Of a stretch of DNA of 64,000 nt, positions 7,410-15,716 are shown piece by piece. The DNA is taken from the NCBI RefSeq assembly GCF_011492945.1, contig NZ_CP045119.1:3100001-3164000 (forward strand), read 5' to 3'. Position 1 is the stretch's first letter. The number at the start of each line of letters is the position of its first letter. The notes under the pieces were generated by a model. That model did not search any database. It saw only the letters and a list, made by a program, of their open reading frames with translations, and was not told where the DNA came from. The translations under genes were made by a program, and so were the position numbers. This DNA comes from Rubrobacter tropicus. Lineage in GTDB: Bacteria; Actinomycetota; Rubrobacteria; Rubrobacterales; Rubrobacteraceae.

Positions 7410-8153
7410 GTGACGGGGCTTTACGAGGATCTCGCCGACTGGTGGCCCGTCATCTCGCCGCCTTCCGAGTACGTCGAAGAGGCGGCGCTCTACGTGGGCA
7501 TGATCCAGAACGCGGCGCGCGAGGCGGGCAGCCCCCCGGTCCGAAGGGTGCTCGAGCTCGGCAGCGGGGGCGGCAACAACGCCTCGCACATGAAGCGCCA
7601 CTTCGGCATAACCCTCGTCGAGCCGGCGGACGGGATGCGCCGGATCAGCCACGCCCTCAACCCCGAGTGCGAGCACGTAAAGGGCGACATGCGCGCGGTG
7701 CGGCTCGGCCGAACTTTCGACGCGGTCTTCGTCCACGACGCGATCATGTACATGACGACCGAGGACGACCTGCGCTCGGCCCTCGCCACCGTGGCGGCCC
7801 ACCTGGCGCCCGGCGGCGTGGCCCTCGTGGCGCCCGACGTGACGGCCGAGACGTTCTCCGAGACGACCGAGCACGGCGGCGGCGAGGCCGCGGACGGCCG
7901 GCGGGCGCGCTACCTGGAGTGGACGCTGCCGCCCGAGCCGGGCGAGAACACCTTCGAAGTACACTACGCGTTCCTCCTGCGCGAACCGGACGGGACCGTA
8001 AGCTCGGCGCACGACATACACCACGAAGGTCTGTTCCCACGCGGGACGTGGCTGCGCCTCTTCGGCGAGGTCGGCATGACCGCCTCGCTCGCGCCTCGAA
8101 CAATCGAAGGTAAAGAGTACGACGCCTTCCTGGCGGTTCGCGAGACACCCTGA
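7410..8153 (+). CDS. Class I SAM-dependent methyltransferase
   Basis: A cytosolic methyltransferase of unknown substrate. The SAM-binding motif I is VLELGSGGGNNASHM (about residues 46-60), the acidic residue after strand 2 is in LVEPADGM, the acidic loop is KGDMRAVRLG, and motif IV is FDAVFVHDAIMYM. HLAPGGVALV is motif V-like. The C-terminal half has a beta-rich insert (HYAFLLREPDGTV) ending in FLAVRETP. The length of 247 residues suits small-molecule methyltransferases. GTG 7410 is seven bases after the preceding stop. Confidence 0.85.
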   Translation: MTGLYEDLADWWPVISPPSEYVEEAALYVGMIQNAAREAGSPPVRRVLELGSGGGNNASHMKRHFGITLVEPADGMRRISHALNPECEHVKGDMRAVRLGRTFDAVFVHDAIMYMTTEDDLRSALATVAAHLAPGGVALVAPDVTAETFSETTEHGGGEAADGRRARYLEWTLPPEPGENTFEVHYAFLLREPDGTVSSAHDIHHEGLFPRGTWLRLFGEVGMTASLAPRTIEGKEYDAFLAVRETP

Positions 8154-8436
8154 AGTTAGAGCCTGTCAGCCGGTCAGCACGCTTCGGGCCTGCGGCCCTC
8201 GCTCTCAGCCTGTCAGCTTTCTTCCGCTGGCGGCCAAACCGGGCGGCGCAATTCGCGACGGTACGTGCAAAGCTCGGCGTCACGGGTTCAGAGAACTGGC
8301 TGACAGGCTGACTAGCTGAAACCCTGACAAGCTCTCAGCCTCCCGAAACTGACGGGACAGCCGCTTCGTATAGACTCAGAGACGAGCGACGCGCCCGGGC
8401 CGGATCCTGCGGGCGCCCATAGGAGGTACGAAAGCC
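8154..8436. repeat. Intergenic CTGA/TCAG repeats upstream of the HtrA-like gene
   Basis: A 283-base gap holding several copies of the window-wide repeat words: AGCCTGTCAGCCGGTCAGC at the left, a GGGCCTGCGGCCC hairpin, AGCCTGTCAGC, and inverted copies GCTGACAGGCTGA and AGCTGAAACCCTGACAAGCT near 8300-8335. TATAGACT at about 8369 resembles a -10 region for the downstream gene. Confidence 0.65.
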
Positions 8437-9552
8437 TTGAATCTCAGAAAGAGGACGCCCTATCTTCTCCTGCTCGCGGCGGTCGCGACGACGGTCCTGC
8501 TCGTTGGCTGTTCGGAGGATGGTCAGGGGTCGGGCCGGAGCGTCGCGGCGGCCCAGGCCCCCAGGGAGGAGACACCGACGACATCCGGGATACCGGAGGA
8601 CGAGCCGGTGGCGCAGGTGGCGGCCGCCGTCGGGCCCAGCGTCGTGCAGATCAACGTCGAGGTCTCCCAGCAGACGCCCCTGGGCACGCAGCAGGGCGAG
8701 GGGCTGGGGAGCGGTGTGATCTACCGCGAAGACGGCTACATCATCACCAACGACCACGTGGTCAGGGGGGCCTCCGGTATCGAGGTCGCCTTCGCCGACG
8801 GCGAGACGGCCCCGGCCGAGCTTGTCGGCGCCGACCCGACGAGCGAGATCGCGGTCCTCAAAGTGAACCGTAACGACCTGCCGGCCGCACCGTTCAAGAC
8901 GGACGAGCCGCCCATCGTGGGCCAGCTCGCCGTCGCCATCGGCAGCCCGGCCGGCTTCGAGGCGACCGTGACCTCGGGCATCGTAAGCGCCGTCGGGCGC
9001 GAGTTCCCGGCCGAGTTGACGGGCGGCGGAAACGCGGCGAGCGCGCTCTCCGACCTGATCCAGACCGACGCCGCCATCTCCCCGGGCAACTCCGGCGGCG
9101 CCCTTGTCGACCGCGACGGCAACATCATAGGCATCAACGTCGCCTACCTCCCGCCCGCGGAGAGGGGGGCCGTGAACCTCGGGTTCGCCGTCCCCGCCGA
9201 CACGGCCGTCTCCGTCGCCGACCAGCTCATAGAGACGGGCGAGGTGACCACCCCGTACCTGGGCGTAGGCACGGCCGACCTCACCCCCGAGATCGCCGAG
9301 CGCTTCGACCTCCCCGTGGACTCGGGCGCGCTGGTCCAGACGGTCGAACCGGGCAGCGGCGCCGAGGCGGCCGGGGTGCGCGAGAACGACGTCATCACGG
9401 CCCTCGAAGGGACCAGCGTGGCCAGCTACGGCGACCTGTTCGGCGCCCTGCGCGACTACCAGCCGGGAGACACGGTCGGCCTGACCGTCGTCCGTAACGG
9501 TAACGAGAGGACCCTGGACGTAACCCTCGGCGAACGCCCGGAGAACCCGTGA
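8437..9552 (+). CDS. HtrA/DegP-type trypsin-like serine protease lipoprotein with PDZ domain
   Basis: Extracytoplasmic quality-control protease. A lipoprotein signal peptide ends in LLVGC (Cys about residue 25), followed by a low-complexity linker, a trypsin-like domain and one PDZ domain (YLGVGTADLT to TLGERPENP). The catalytic His is in TNDHVV and the Ser in SPGNSGGAL. At the site where the family has Asp (TDxAVLKV) this protein has Glu (TSEIAVLKV), so the triad is His-Glu-Ser by eye. TTG 8437 follows AGGAGG ten bases upstream. It overlaps the next gene by four bases. The 371 residues are typical. Confidence 0.9.
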   Translation: MNLRKRTPYLLLLAAVATTVLLVGCSEDGQGSGRSVAAAQAPREETPTTSGIPEDEPVAQVAAAVGPSVVQINVEVSQQTPLGTQQGEGLGSGVIYREDGYIITNDHVVRGASGIEVAFADGETAPAELVGADPTSEIAVLKVNRNDLPAAPFKTDEPPIVGQLAVAIGSPAGFEATVTSGIVSAVGREFPAELTGGGNAASALSDLIQTDAAISPGNSGGALVDRDGNIIGINVAYLPPAERGAVNLGFAVPADTAVSVADQLIETGEVTTPYLGVGTADLTPEIAERFDLPVDSGALVQTVEPGSGAEAAGVRENDVITALEGTSVASYGDLFGALRDYQPGDTVGLTVVRNGNERTLDVTLGERPENP

Positions 9553-9800
9553 GGGGCCCGTGGGCGCGCAGGGCCGCCGAGACCTTCGCCGTCCTCGCCA
9601 TCGGCGACGCGGTAATAGAACTGGTCTCGCCCAGGGAGCACTCGCTCCTCTGGGAGGCCGGCCCCGAGGGTAGCCGCCGGATCGCCCGCTTTTTCGCCGA
9701 GAACCCGAACCTCATGCGCCTTCTCGGCGCGGGCCAACTGGCCTTCGGGCTCTGGCTGGCGCTGCGCCAGTACCGCGAAGGGTGGCCTCCCACCGGGTAA
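9549..9800 (+). CDS. Small hypothetical protein, possibly membrane-associated
   Basis: Not recognised. The 83-residue protein begins at GTG within the HtrA stop (GTGA overlap), so translation is probably coupled. It contains two moderately hydrophobic segments (ETFAVLAIGDAVIELV and LLGAGQLAFGLWLALRQY) separated by a charged stretch with ARFFAENPNLMRL, suggesting a hairpin at the membrane. The CDF transporter starts nine bases downstream. Confidence 0.65.
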   Translation: MRGPWARRAAETFAVLAIGDAVIELVSPREHSLLWEAGPEGSRRIARFFAENPNLMRLLGAGQLAFGLWLALRQYREGWPPTG

Positions 9801-9809
9801 ACTACCGGC

Positions 9810-10742
9810 ATGGGCCACGACCACTCCCACGCGGGACACGCGCACTCCCACGGCGCTGGGGCAGGCAAGCGCGCGCTGACGTTCGTCTTCATGTTGACGA
9901 CGGCGTTCCTGGTACTGGAGGTCGCCGGCGGGTTCCTGACCGGCTCGCTCGCGCTGCTGGCCGACGCCGGGCACATGGCCTCGGACGCCGTCTCCTTGGG
10001 GTTGGCGCTCTTCGCCGTCTGGCTCGCGGAGCGGCCGGCGACCCCGAAGAGGAGCTTCGGGTACAAGCGGGCCGAGATCCTGGCGGCCCTCGCCAACGGG
10101 GTGACGCTGGTCGCGGTCTCCGTCTGGATCTTCGTGGAGGCCTTCCGGCGCTTGCAGGACCCCGAGCCCATCCTCGGCGGCTGGATGATGGCCGTGGCCG
10201 TCGTCGGCCTCGTCGTCAACGTCGCCGGCGCCTTTGTGCTCTCCCGCTCGGGCGGCGAGAGCCTCAACGTCGAGGGCGCTTTGCGCCACGTCCTGGCCGA
10301 CCTTCTCGGGTCCGTAGGCGTCATCGTCGCGGCCGGTATCATCCTGCTCACCGGCTGGCGCTACGCCGACCCGCTCGTGAGCGCCGTGATCGGGGCCCTG
10401 GTTCTGGCGAGCTCCTGGAAGCTTCTCCGGGACTCGACCAACATCCTCCTCGAAGCGACCCCGAAGGGCGTGGACGCGGAACAGGTGGGCCGCAGGATGG
10501 CCTCGACCCCGGGCGTGGAAGAGGTCCACGACCTCCACATCTGGACCATAACCTCCGGATTCCCCGCGCTCGCCGCCCACGTGCTCGTCGGACGGGACGA
10601 GAACTGCCACGCCCGCCGCCGCGACCTCGAAGCCGTCCTGGCCCGCGACTTCGGCATCGAGCACACCACCCTCCAGGTAGACCACGCCGGCGACCACCAC
10701 GCCTCCCTCCAGGCCCTCCGCTTCCCGGCCCGGAAGGATTAG
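9810..10742 (+). CDS. Cation diffusion facilitator, CzcD/ZitB-like zinc exporter
   Basis: Proton-coupled efflux of Zn2+ or a related divalent ion across the cytoplasmic membrane. The His-rich N-terminus (MGHDHSHAGHAHSH) may bind metal. Six membrane segments follow; TM2 has ADAGHMASD and TM5 has HVLADLLGS, the paired HxxxD sites of Zn-type CDF proteins. A His-rich loop is missing between TM4 and TM5. The cytosolic C-terminal domain includes GVEEVHDLHIW and HTTLQVDH. The length of 310 is standard. The leader is short, with TAAACT nine bases before the ATG and no clear ribosome-binding site. Confidence 0.92.
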   Translation: MGHDHSHAGHAHSHGAGAGKRALTFVFMLTTAFLVLEVAGGFLTGSLALLADAGHMASDAVSLGLALFAVWLAERPATPKRSFGYKRAEILAALANGVTLVAVSVWIFVEAFRRLQDPEPILGGWMMAVAVVGLVVNVAGAFVLSRSGGESLNVEGALRHVLADLLGSVGVIVAAGIILLTGWRYADPLVSAVIGALVLASSWKLLRDSTNILLEATPKGVDAEQVGRRMASTPGVEEVHDLHIWTITSGFPALAAHVLVGRDENCHARRRDLEAVLARDFGIEHTTLQVDHAGDHHASLQALRFPARKD

Positions 10743-10751
10743 CCCCGGGCC

Positions 10752-11144
10752 GTGGGCCGTTTCGAGCGGCTGAAGCGGTGGGCAAAGAAGCTCAAGGCCG
10801 AGCTGTACGCGCTTTATCTGGCTTACAGAGATCCCAGGACGCCCCTCCACGCCAGGATCTTCGCGGCCGTGGTCGTGGCGTACGCGTTCAGCCCTATAGA
10901 CCTGATCCCGGACCCGATCCCGGTCCTCGGCTACCTGGACGACCTGATCCTGGTCCCCCTGGGCATCGCCCTGGCAGTCCGTATGATCCCACCCGCCGTC
11001 CTGACGGAGTGCCGATCAAGAGCCCGCGAAGCCGCGCTCAAGGCGAACCCCAAAAGCACCGCGGCCGCCATCGTCGTCGTGGGAATCTGGCTGCTCCTGG
11101 CAGCACTGGCCGTCTACCTCACCGCAAGGTTCGTAGGTCTCTAA
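10752..11144 (+). CDS. YkvA/DUF1232-family membrane protein
   Basis: A small membrane protein of unknown function. The DUF1232 signature is clear: YLAYRDPRTPLHARI, then AYAFSPIDLIPDPIPVLGYLDDL, a re-entrant or membrane helix segment, and a second strongly hydrophobic helix near the C-terminus (IVVVGIWLLLAALAVYL). A basic amphipathic N-terminus precedes it. GTG 10752 is nine bases after the CDF stop, so both are probably one transcript. Confidence 0.85.
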   Translation: MGRFERLKRWAKKLKAELYALYLAYRDPRTPLHARIFAAVVVAYAFSPIDLIPDPIPVLGYLDDLILVPLGIALAVRMIPPAVLTECRSRAREAALKANPKSTAAAIVVVGIWLLLAALAVYLTARFVGL

Positions 11145-11194
11145 CGCCCCGGTCAAGAAGTACCAACCACCACGCAGGCGCCACAGGCTGCCGC

Positions 11195-11240
11195 GAAAGT
11201 CAGGGTGCTGGAAGCCGACGGCTGAAAGCTGACGGCTATG
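11195..11240. repeat. Short CTGA-word repeat upstream of the DUF3105 gene
   Basis: Tandem words CCGACGGCTGAAAGCTGACGGCT at about 11215-11237 match the right arm of the larger elements at 12655-12690 and 60418-60440. The left arm and loop are missing, so this is a partial copy in the 136-base gap before 11281. TATGCTAAC after it may be part of the promoter. Confidence 0.6.
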
Positions 11241-11280
11241 CTAACCTCTACCCGCCGGGAAGCTAAAAAGAGGCAGACGA

Positions 11281-11874
11281 TTGGGTAACAAGAGAAGTGG
11301 TCAGGTCAGGACGGCGTCCTCCTCGGACGGTTCGAGGAGGACCTACATCATCGTCGGCGCGGTAGTTCTGGCCTTCATCGCCGGGTTCATAGCGCTGGTC
11401 GTGATCGACTCGCGCCAGCAGTCGGCGAGCACGCCCCCCGGCGAGGTCGAGACCTACGACGTGGGGCCCGCCAACCAGCACACCGACGGGAACGTGGACT
11501 ACGACCAGACCCCGCCGACCGGCGGCGAGCACAACCCCGTCTGGCAGAACGAGGGGTTCTACGACGCGCCCGTCAGGGACGAGAACGCGGTGCACACTTT
11601 GGAGCACGGGGCGGTCTGGATCACCTACGACCCCAACCTCCCGCAGGACCAGAAGGACCAGATCCGCGAACTCGTCGAGGGCCAGACCTGCATGCTCGCG
11701 AGCCCCCACCCCGACCTGCCGGCCCCCGTCGTCGCCTCGGCCTGGGGCAAGCAACTGACCCTGGAGAGCGCCGACAGCCCGGACCTCGAAAGGTTCGTCC
11801 GGGCCTACCGCCAGGGCCCGCAGACCCAGGAGCCAGGCGCCACCTGCTCCGGCGGCACCGGCGACACCGTCTAG
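11281..11874 (+). CDS. DUF3105 membrane-anchored protein
   Basis: Function unknown. A 30-residue basic N-terminus precedes one membrane helix (YIIVGAVVLAFIAGFIALVVI), then an extracytoplasmic domain. Family features: GPANQHTDGNVDY, PPTGGEHNPVWQNEGFYDAPV, and HTLEHGAVWITYDP, conserved His-rich segments that could bind a metal, then MLASPHPDLPAPVVASAWGKQL. Two Cys occur (QTCML and ATCSG). The TTG start has AGAGG eight bases upstream. The DUF305 gene follows three bases after the stop; such pairs are common in actinobacteria, which suggests a joint extracytoplasmic, perhaps metal-related role. Confidence 0.85.
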   Translation: MGNKRSGQVRTASSSDGSRRTYIIVGAVVLAFIAGFIALVVIDSRQQSASTPPGEVETYDVGPANQHTDGNVDYDQTPPTGGEHNPVWQNEGFYDAPVRDENAVHTLEHGAVWITYDPNLPQDQKDQIRELVEGQTCMLASPHPDLPAPVVASAWGKQLTLESADSPDLERFVRAYRQGPQTQEPGATCSGGTGDTV

Positions 11875-11876
11875 GG

Positions 11877-12512
11877 ATGCCCTCCAAGAGATCCCAGAAC
11901 ACGGGGCCCCTGCTCTTCGCCCTCGCCGCGGCCGTGGTGCTCCTCGTGGCCCTGTCGCTCTGGCTCTACCTCTCGGGTCAACAGCCGGAAGACGGCTCGG
12001 CGGAGGCCGGGTTCGCGAGGGACATGTCCGTGCACCACGCGCAGGCCGTCGAGATGGCCGAGATCGTGCGGGACAAGACCGCGAGCGAAGAGGTGCGGCT
12101 CATGGCCGCCGACATGGCTCTCGCGCAGCAAGGTCAGATCGGGCGCATGCAAGGCTGGCTCGACGCCTGGGGCCTCTCCCCCACCGGCACGCAACCCGCG
12201 ATGTCGTGGATGGGCCACCCGACTGAGGGCAGGATGCCGGGCATGGCCTCGCCCGAAGAGATAGAGCGCCTGCAGAACGCGTCCCCCGAAGAAGCCGACA
12301 AGCTCTTTTTCCGGCTCATGATCCCGCACCATCAGGCCGCCGTCCCGATGGCCGAGGCCGCCATGGAGCGGACCGACCGGCCCGAAGTGGACAACCTCGC
12401 CGGCGCCATCGTCGCGGCGCAAGAAGGCGAGATAGAGATAATGAAAGACATGCTGAGAGAGCGCGGCGCCAACGCCCCGTTAGGCTCCCACGACGACGGA
12501 CACTCCCACTGA
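11877..12512 (+). CDS. DUF305 membrane-anchored ferritin-like protein
   Basis: One N-terminal membrane helix (LLFALAAAVVLLVALSLWLYL) anchors an outward-facing four-helix domain. The DUF305 repeats are FARDMSVHHAQAVEMAEIV and RLMIPHHQAAVPMAEAA, with His-His-Met clusters suited to binding copper or another soft metal; MSWMGHP and GMxGM segments add Met/His, and the C-terminus ends HDDGHSH. Known DUF305 proteins are linked to metal handling, but this one's role is inferred. It is tightly coupled to the DUF3105 gene. Confidence 0.88.
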   Translation: MPSKRSQNTGPLLFALAAAVVLLVALSLWLYLSGQQPEDGSAEAGFARDMSVHHAQAVEMAEIVRDKTASEEVRLMAADMALAQQGQIGRMQGWLDAWGLSPTGTQPAMSWMGHPTEGRMPGMASPEEIERLQNASPEEADKLFFRLMIPHHQAAVPMAEAAMERTDRPEVDNLAGAIVAAQEGEIEIMKDMLRERGANAPLGSHDDGHSH

Positions 12513-12722
12513 AGCGATTTGCCTGCGGCAAGTCGCGCTGTCAGCTTTCGGCCATCAGCCCGCTGCGCCCTGACGGGCTACGCTCTCAGCACGCCTCGGG
12601 TCTTGCGGCCCTCGCTCTCAGCCCATCAGCAAAAAGCCGAAATGCTGACCGGCTGAAAGCTGACGGCCGAAAGCTGACGGCTGAAAGCTGAGGCGAAGCC
12701 GAAGCGGGCTGATCGCTGATTG
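12513..12722. repeat. Large modular palindromic repeat between convergent genes
   Basis: The left end is a hairpin GCGATTTGCC/GGCAAGTCGC (one mismatch) directly behind the DUF305 stop. Then come TCAGCTTTCGGCCATCAGC, GGGTCTTGCGGCCCTCGCTCTCAGC, the loop-like CATCAGCAAAAAGCCGA, tandem GGCTGAAAGCTGAC words, the module GGCGAAGCCGAAGCGGGCTGA, and GATCGCTGATTG. It separates the DUF305 gene from the minus-strand response regulator and may end transcription in both directions. Confidence 0.75.
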
Positions 12723-12724
12723 CT

Positions 12725-13378
12725 CTAATCGCGGCGCACGACGCCCTGGCGCCAGGCGTAGACGGCGGCCTGGGTACGGTCGACGAGGTGCAGCTTGCCG
12801 AGGATGTTCGAGACGTGGCTCTTGACGGTCTTCTCGCTCACGTACAGGCGGCCTGCTATCTGGGCGTTGCTCATGCCGTCGGCTATGAGCTTTAGGACTT
12901 CGAGTTCCCTGTCGGAGAGCTCGTGGAAGACGTTGGGCTCGTCGCGGCGGGCGCCGTGGAGCTCGCGCACGACGCGGGCCGCGACGCGCGGATGTAGGAT
13001 GGTCTCCCCGGCGGCGGCCTTGCGGACGGCGTCCGCGAGCTCTTCCGGTCCTATCTCCTTGAGCACGTAGGAGAGGGCGCCCGCCCTGATGGCCGGGAAG
13101 ACGTGCTCGTCGTCGTGGTAGCTGGTGAGCATGACGACGTTGGTGCGCGGCGAGGAGGCGGTCAGCCGCCGCGTAGCCTCCACGCCGTCCATGCCGGGCA
13201 TGATCAGGTCCATCAGGGCGACGTCGGGCGCGTGCTGGGCGGCTAGCTTCACCGCCTCTTCCCCGCCCCCCGCCTCGGCGACGACGGTTATGTCGTCCTG
13301 CGTCTCCAGAAACGCCCTCACGCCCTGGCGCACGAGCGCGTGGTCGTCCACCAGCAGGACCGTTATGGGCTCGCTCAC
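12725..13378 (-). CDS. NarL/LuxR-type response regulator
   Basis: DNA-binding regulator of a two-component system. The receiver domain has LLVDDHALVRQG (acidic pair), VALMDLIMPGMDG (phosphoacceptor Asp), LTSYHDDE and YVLKEI (Lys). The C-terminal LuxR-type HTH reads LSDRELEVLKLIADGMSNAQIAGRLYVSEKTVKSHVSNILGKL in segments. The 217 residues are typical. GTG 13378 overlaps the histidine kinase stop by four bases, so the pair is translationally coupled, kinase first. Target genes are unknown; the nearest candidates are neighbours in the same gap. Confidence 0.95.
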   Translation of the reverse strand: MSEPITVLLVDDHALVRQGVRAFLETQDDITVVAEAGGGEEAVKLAAQHAPDVALMDLIMPGMDGVEATRRLTASSPRTNVVMLTSYHDDEHVFPAIRAGALSYVLKEIGPEELADAVRKAAAGETILHPRVAARVVRELHGARRDEPNVFHELSDRELEVLKLIADGMSNAQIAGRLYVSEKTVKSHVSNILGKLHLVDRTQAAVYAWRQGVVRRD

Positions 13379-14874
13379 GATCTTCTCTCTTTCTTTGATG
13401 GGTCCTCGAACGGACAGACAGCCGTTACGCGCGTCCCTTTGCCCGGAGCACTGTCTACGGTGATGCGGCCGCCGAGCTTTACGAGCCGCTCGCGCATGCT
13501 CTGGAGGCCGAATCCCCCGCCGGAGCCTTGTGAAGGGTCGAAGCCCCGCCCGTTGTCGGAGACGAGAAGGGTTAGCTCTCTCGCCGTGTAGGAGAGGTCT
13601 ACCTCCGCCCTCCCGGCTCCGCTGTGGCGGGCGACGTTCGCCAGAGACTCCTGGGCGACGCGGAAGAGGGCCTGCTCCACTTCGAGCGGCGCCTCCCGCT
13701 CGCCGCGGACGCGGAACTCCGCCGGGATCTCGGCCCCCTCGGACCAGCGGGTCGCGTAGTCGCGCAGGGCGCCCGTGAGGCCCTTTCCTTCCAGGGCGGC
13801 GGGCCGCATCTCGGCTATCAGGATGTTGAGTTCCTTCTGGGCCTGGCGGACCAGGTCGTCGGCCTGGCCGAGGTGGGACTCGGCCGATTCGGTGTCTTTC
13901 CGGATTAAGGCCCGGGCGGCGGCTATCTGGAGCGAAGTGGCGAAGACCTGCTGCTTTACGGAGTCGTGCAGATCGCGCGCGAAGCGGTTGCGGGCCTCTA
14001 GAGTGGCGAGCTCCCCGCGGGCCTGCAGCAGGTTCTCGAGGTCCGCGGCCATCTGGTTGAGCTCGCGCGAGAGTTGGCCGAGCTCGTCCTTGGAGCGGTC
14101 TTTGGCGGTCACGGAGAAGTCGCCGCGGCTCCAGGCTCGCGCGGCGTGGGCGAGCCTGCCTATGCGGCGCGTGATCCCCCACGCCGTAAAGAAGCCGAAG
14201 ATGAGGCCCAGAAGGCCGGCCGGTATCAGCAGCAGCACGGCCCCGGCGCCCACCGTGATGAGCAACGCCCCGGCGACGCTTGGCATCCTGAACGCGCCGA
14301 CGAGCACACCGTTCACGCGGCCGTCATCGCCTTCGACGGGGACGGCCATGAGCAGCCTGCCGGAGGGCCGGCGGTCCGACAACGCATCCGAGCTCTCCTC
14401 GCCCCGCAGGGCGGCGTTCAGGATCGGCTCCAGCCCCTCAACGCGCCCGGCATCGAAGCGCTCCCCTTCCGGGAACGCCGGAATCGTCGGGTCGGAGACG
14501 AGAAGTTTCCCATCCTCGTCAACCACGAACACGACGCCCCGGTCTATGCCGGCGCCGACGTCGGAAGTGCCGTTCTCCAATCGGCTGCCCGCCGGACCCG
14601 GCGGTTCCGGCGTCGTCTGGGAGATAAGGTCCAACTCCTCACGCAGGCCCCGGACGTCGGGCGTCTTCCCGTCGAGGTGCGGCTCGAGCCTCGGCGCGAA
14701 GTTGTCCCTCGCGATGGTTACGATCGACCTCGGCAACAGCTCGGAGCTCAGGAAGGCCGTGAGGCCGCTGGCGATGAACAACTCTACGGCGAGCAGCGTC
14801 ACGACGGCGACCAGCGTGTAACTCAACGCCAACTTCCAGCGCAGCCGCCGCAGCGAGAAGATACCCATCTTCAT
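13375..14874 (-). CDS. Sensor histidine kinase, NarX/DesK-like
   Basis: Membrane sensor partner of the downstream response regulator. TM1 is near residues 17-40, an extracytoplasmic domain of about 180 residues has GVVFVVDEDGKLLVSDP like a single-Cache sensor, and TM2 is LLITVGAGAVLLLIPAGLLGLIFG. A HAMP domain follows (RRIGRLAHAARAWSRGDFSV), then the HisKA_3 segment RNRFARDLHDSVKQQ with the phosphoacceptor His, and the HATPase domain (NVARHSG, DNGRGFDPS, GFGLQSMRERL). ATG 14874 with GGAGAG upstream is preferred to further in-frame starts. The signal is not known. Confidence 0.93.
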   Translation of the reverse strand: MKMGIFSLRRLRWKLALSYTLVAVVTLLAVELFIASGLTAFLSSELLPRSIVTIARDNFAPRLEPHLDGKTPDVRGLREELDLISQTTPEPPGPAGSRLENGTSDVGAGIDRGVVFVVDEDGKLLVSDPTIPAFPEGERFDAGRVEGLEPILNAALRGEESSDALSDRRPSGRLLMAVPVEGDDGRVNGVLVGAFRMPSVAGALLITVGAGAVLLLIPAGLLGLIFGFFTAWGITRRIGRLAHAARAWSRGDFSVTAKDRSKDELGQLSRELNQMAADLENLLQARGELATLEARNRFARDLHDSVKQQVFATSLQIAAARALIRKDTESAESHLGQADDLVRQAQKELNILIAEMRPAALEGKGLTGALRDYATRWSEGAEIPAEFRVRGEREAPLEVEQALFRVAQESLANVARHSGAGRAEVDLSYTARELTLLVSDNGRGFDPSQGSGGGFGLQSMRERLVKLGGRITVDSAPGKGTRVTAVCPFEDPSKKERRS

Positions 14875-15131
14875 GTTTACCCGCTCTCCATCGTGCGTGA
14901 AGTTTAGTCCCGCACGCGACACAGCACATCGGTCCAGAGCCCCAGCCACCGTACGTCCCGGGGACTACGCGCCGCATCGGTCGGGCAGGGATCTTCTTCC
15001 AGGCGCCACGTTCCGCCGCCAAGCGCCGTTCCCGAAATCTCCGTACGATCCATCGCGCGATCATACTTTCGGGTCCGGGAATCATCACCCTGGGCGATGC
15101 GCACTCGATCCGAAACCGCCACGATGCCCTG

Positions 15132-15440
15132 GTGGTTCGAAACGATGACAGCCCGGGCCCCGAGACGGACCACCAGGACGCGGGGCCGGGATCGCCCCGC
15201 AAGCGGGGCGCCTTCTTCTGGATAGCGCTGGCCTGCTTGCCGGCCACCGTAACCTTCGGGGCGCTGGACGGAGATCTCTTGCACGTCGGGACTTTCTCGG
15301 CCCTGGGGCTGTACCTCATCCTTCAGCAGACGGGCTCGCGGGGGCGGTCGGCGGCGTGGAGGTGGGCGCACGACGCCAGCGCAGTGGCCTTCTCGACGTT
15401 GGCGCTGCTCCTGTTCCTCAGGAATTTCGGCCTCGTGTGA
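15132..15440 (+). CDS. Small membrane hypothetical protein
   Basis: Not recognised. About 102 residues with a charged N-terminus and two or three hydrophobic segments (FFWIALACLPATVTFGAL, LLHVGTFSALGLYLILQQ, VAFSTLALLLFLRNFGLV), so an integral membrane protein is plausible. The start is GTG 15132 without an obvious ribosome-binding site, and codon use is GC-rich as in neighbours. Evidence is compositional only. Confidence 0.45.
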   Translation: MVRNDDSPGPETDHQDAGPGSPRKRGAFFWIALACLPATVTFGALDGDLLHVGTFSALGLYLILQQTGSRGRSAAWRWAHDASAVAFSTLALLLFLRNFGLV

Positions 15441-15593
15441 CGGACCGGCAGTAACCGAAGACGCGCTGGCGGTCGTCGGCGCTTACGGCGTCGTGCCCCG
15501 GGAGCGGAAACCGGACCTCTTCTGCCAGGTTTCGCCGCGGTCGCACGCCGCGCGATCGTTGACCTGTCTGGCTTGAACCGGGTCCAGTTTCCC

Positions 15594-15616
15594 GAACCAT
15601 CCGGGCAGGATGGTTC
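15594..15616. terminator. Hairpin between small membrane gene and RDD gene
   Basis: GAACCATCC and GGATGGTTC are perfect 9-base arms around GGGCA. There is no T run, so it may be an operator or Rho-dependent pause rather than an intrinsic terminator. The surrounding gap 15441-15716 shows no other gene. Confidence 0.4.
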
Positions 15617-15716
15617 TTCGGCCGTATTCAGGATCGTCCCAGGGACCGATGACGGTCCCGGCGCGCAGGGGCATCATTTCGGGTGTTGAAGAAGGTTCCC
15701 AGGAAAGGGGCAAGTC

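Noticed and set aside
12600-12720. CRISPR-like array of short direct repeats
   Set aside because: Repeat words are only 7-12 bases, without regular spacers or cas genes; they belong to palindromic intergenic elements.
14904-15371. Minus-strand frame upstream of the histidine kinase
   Set aside because: The first half is Arg/Pro-rich shadow sequence. The last about 49 codons look more normal but have no ribosome-binding site and no family match, so it is not called.
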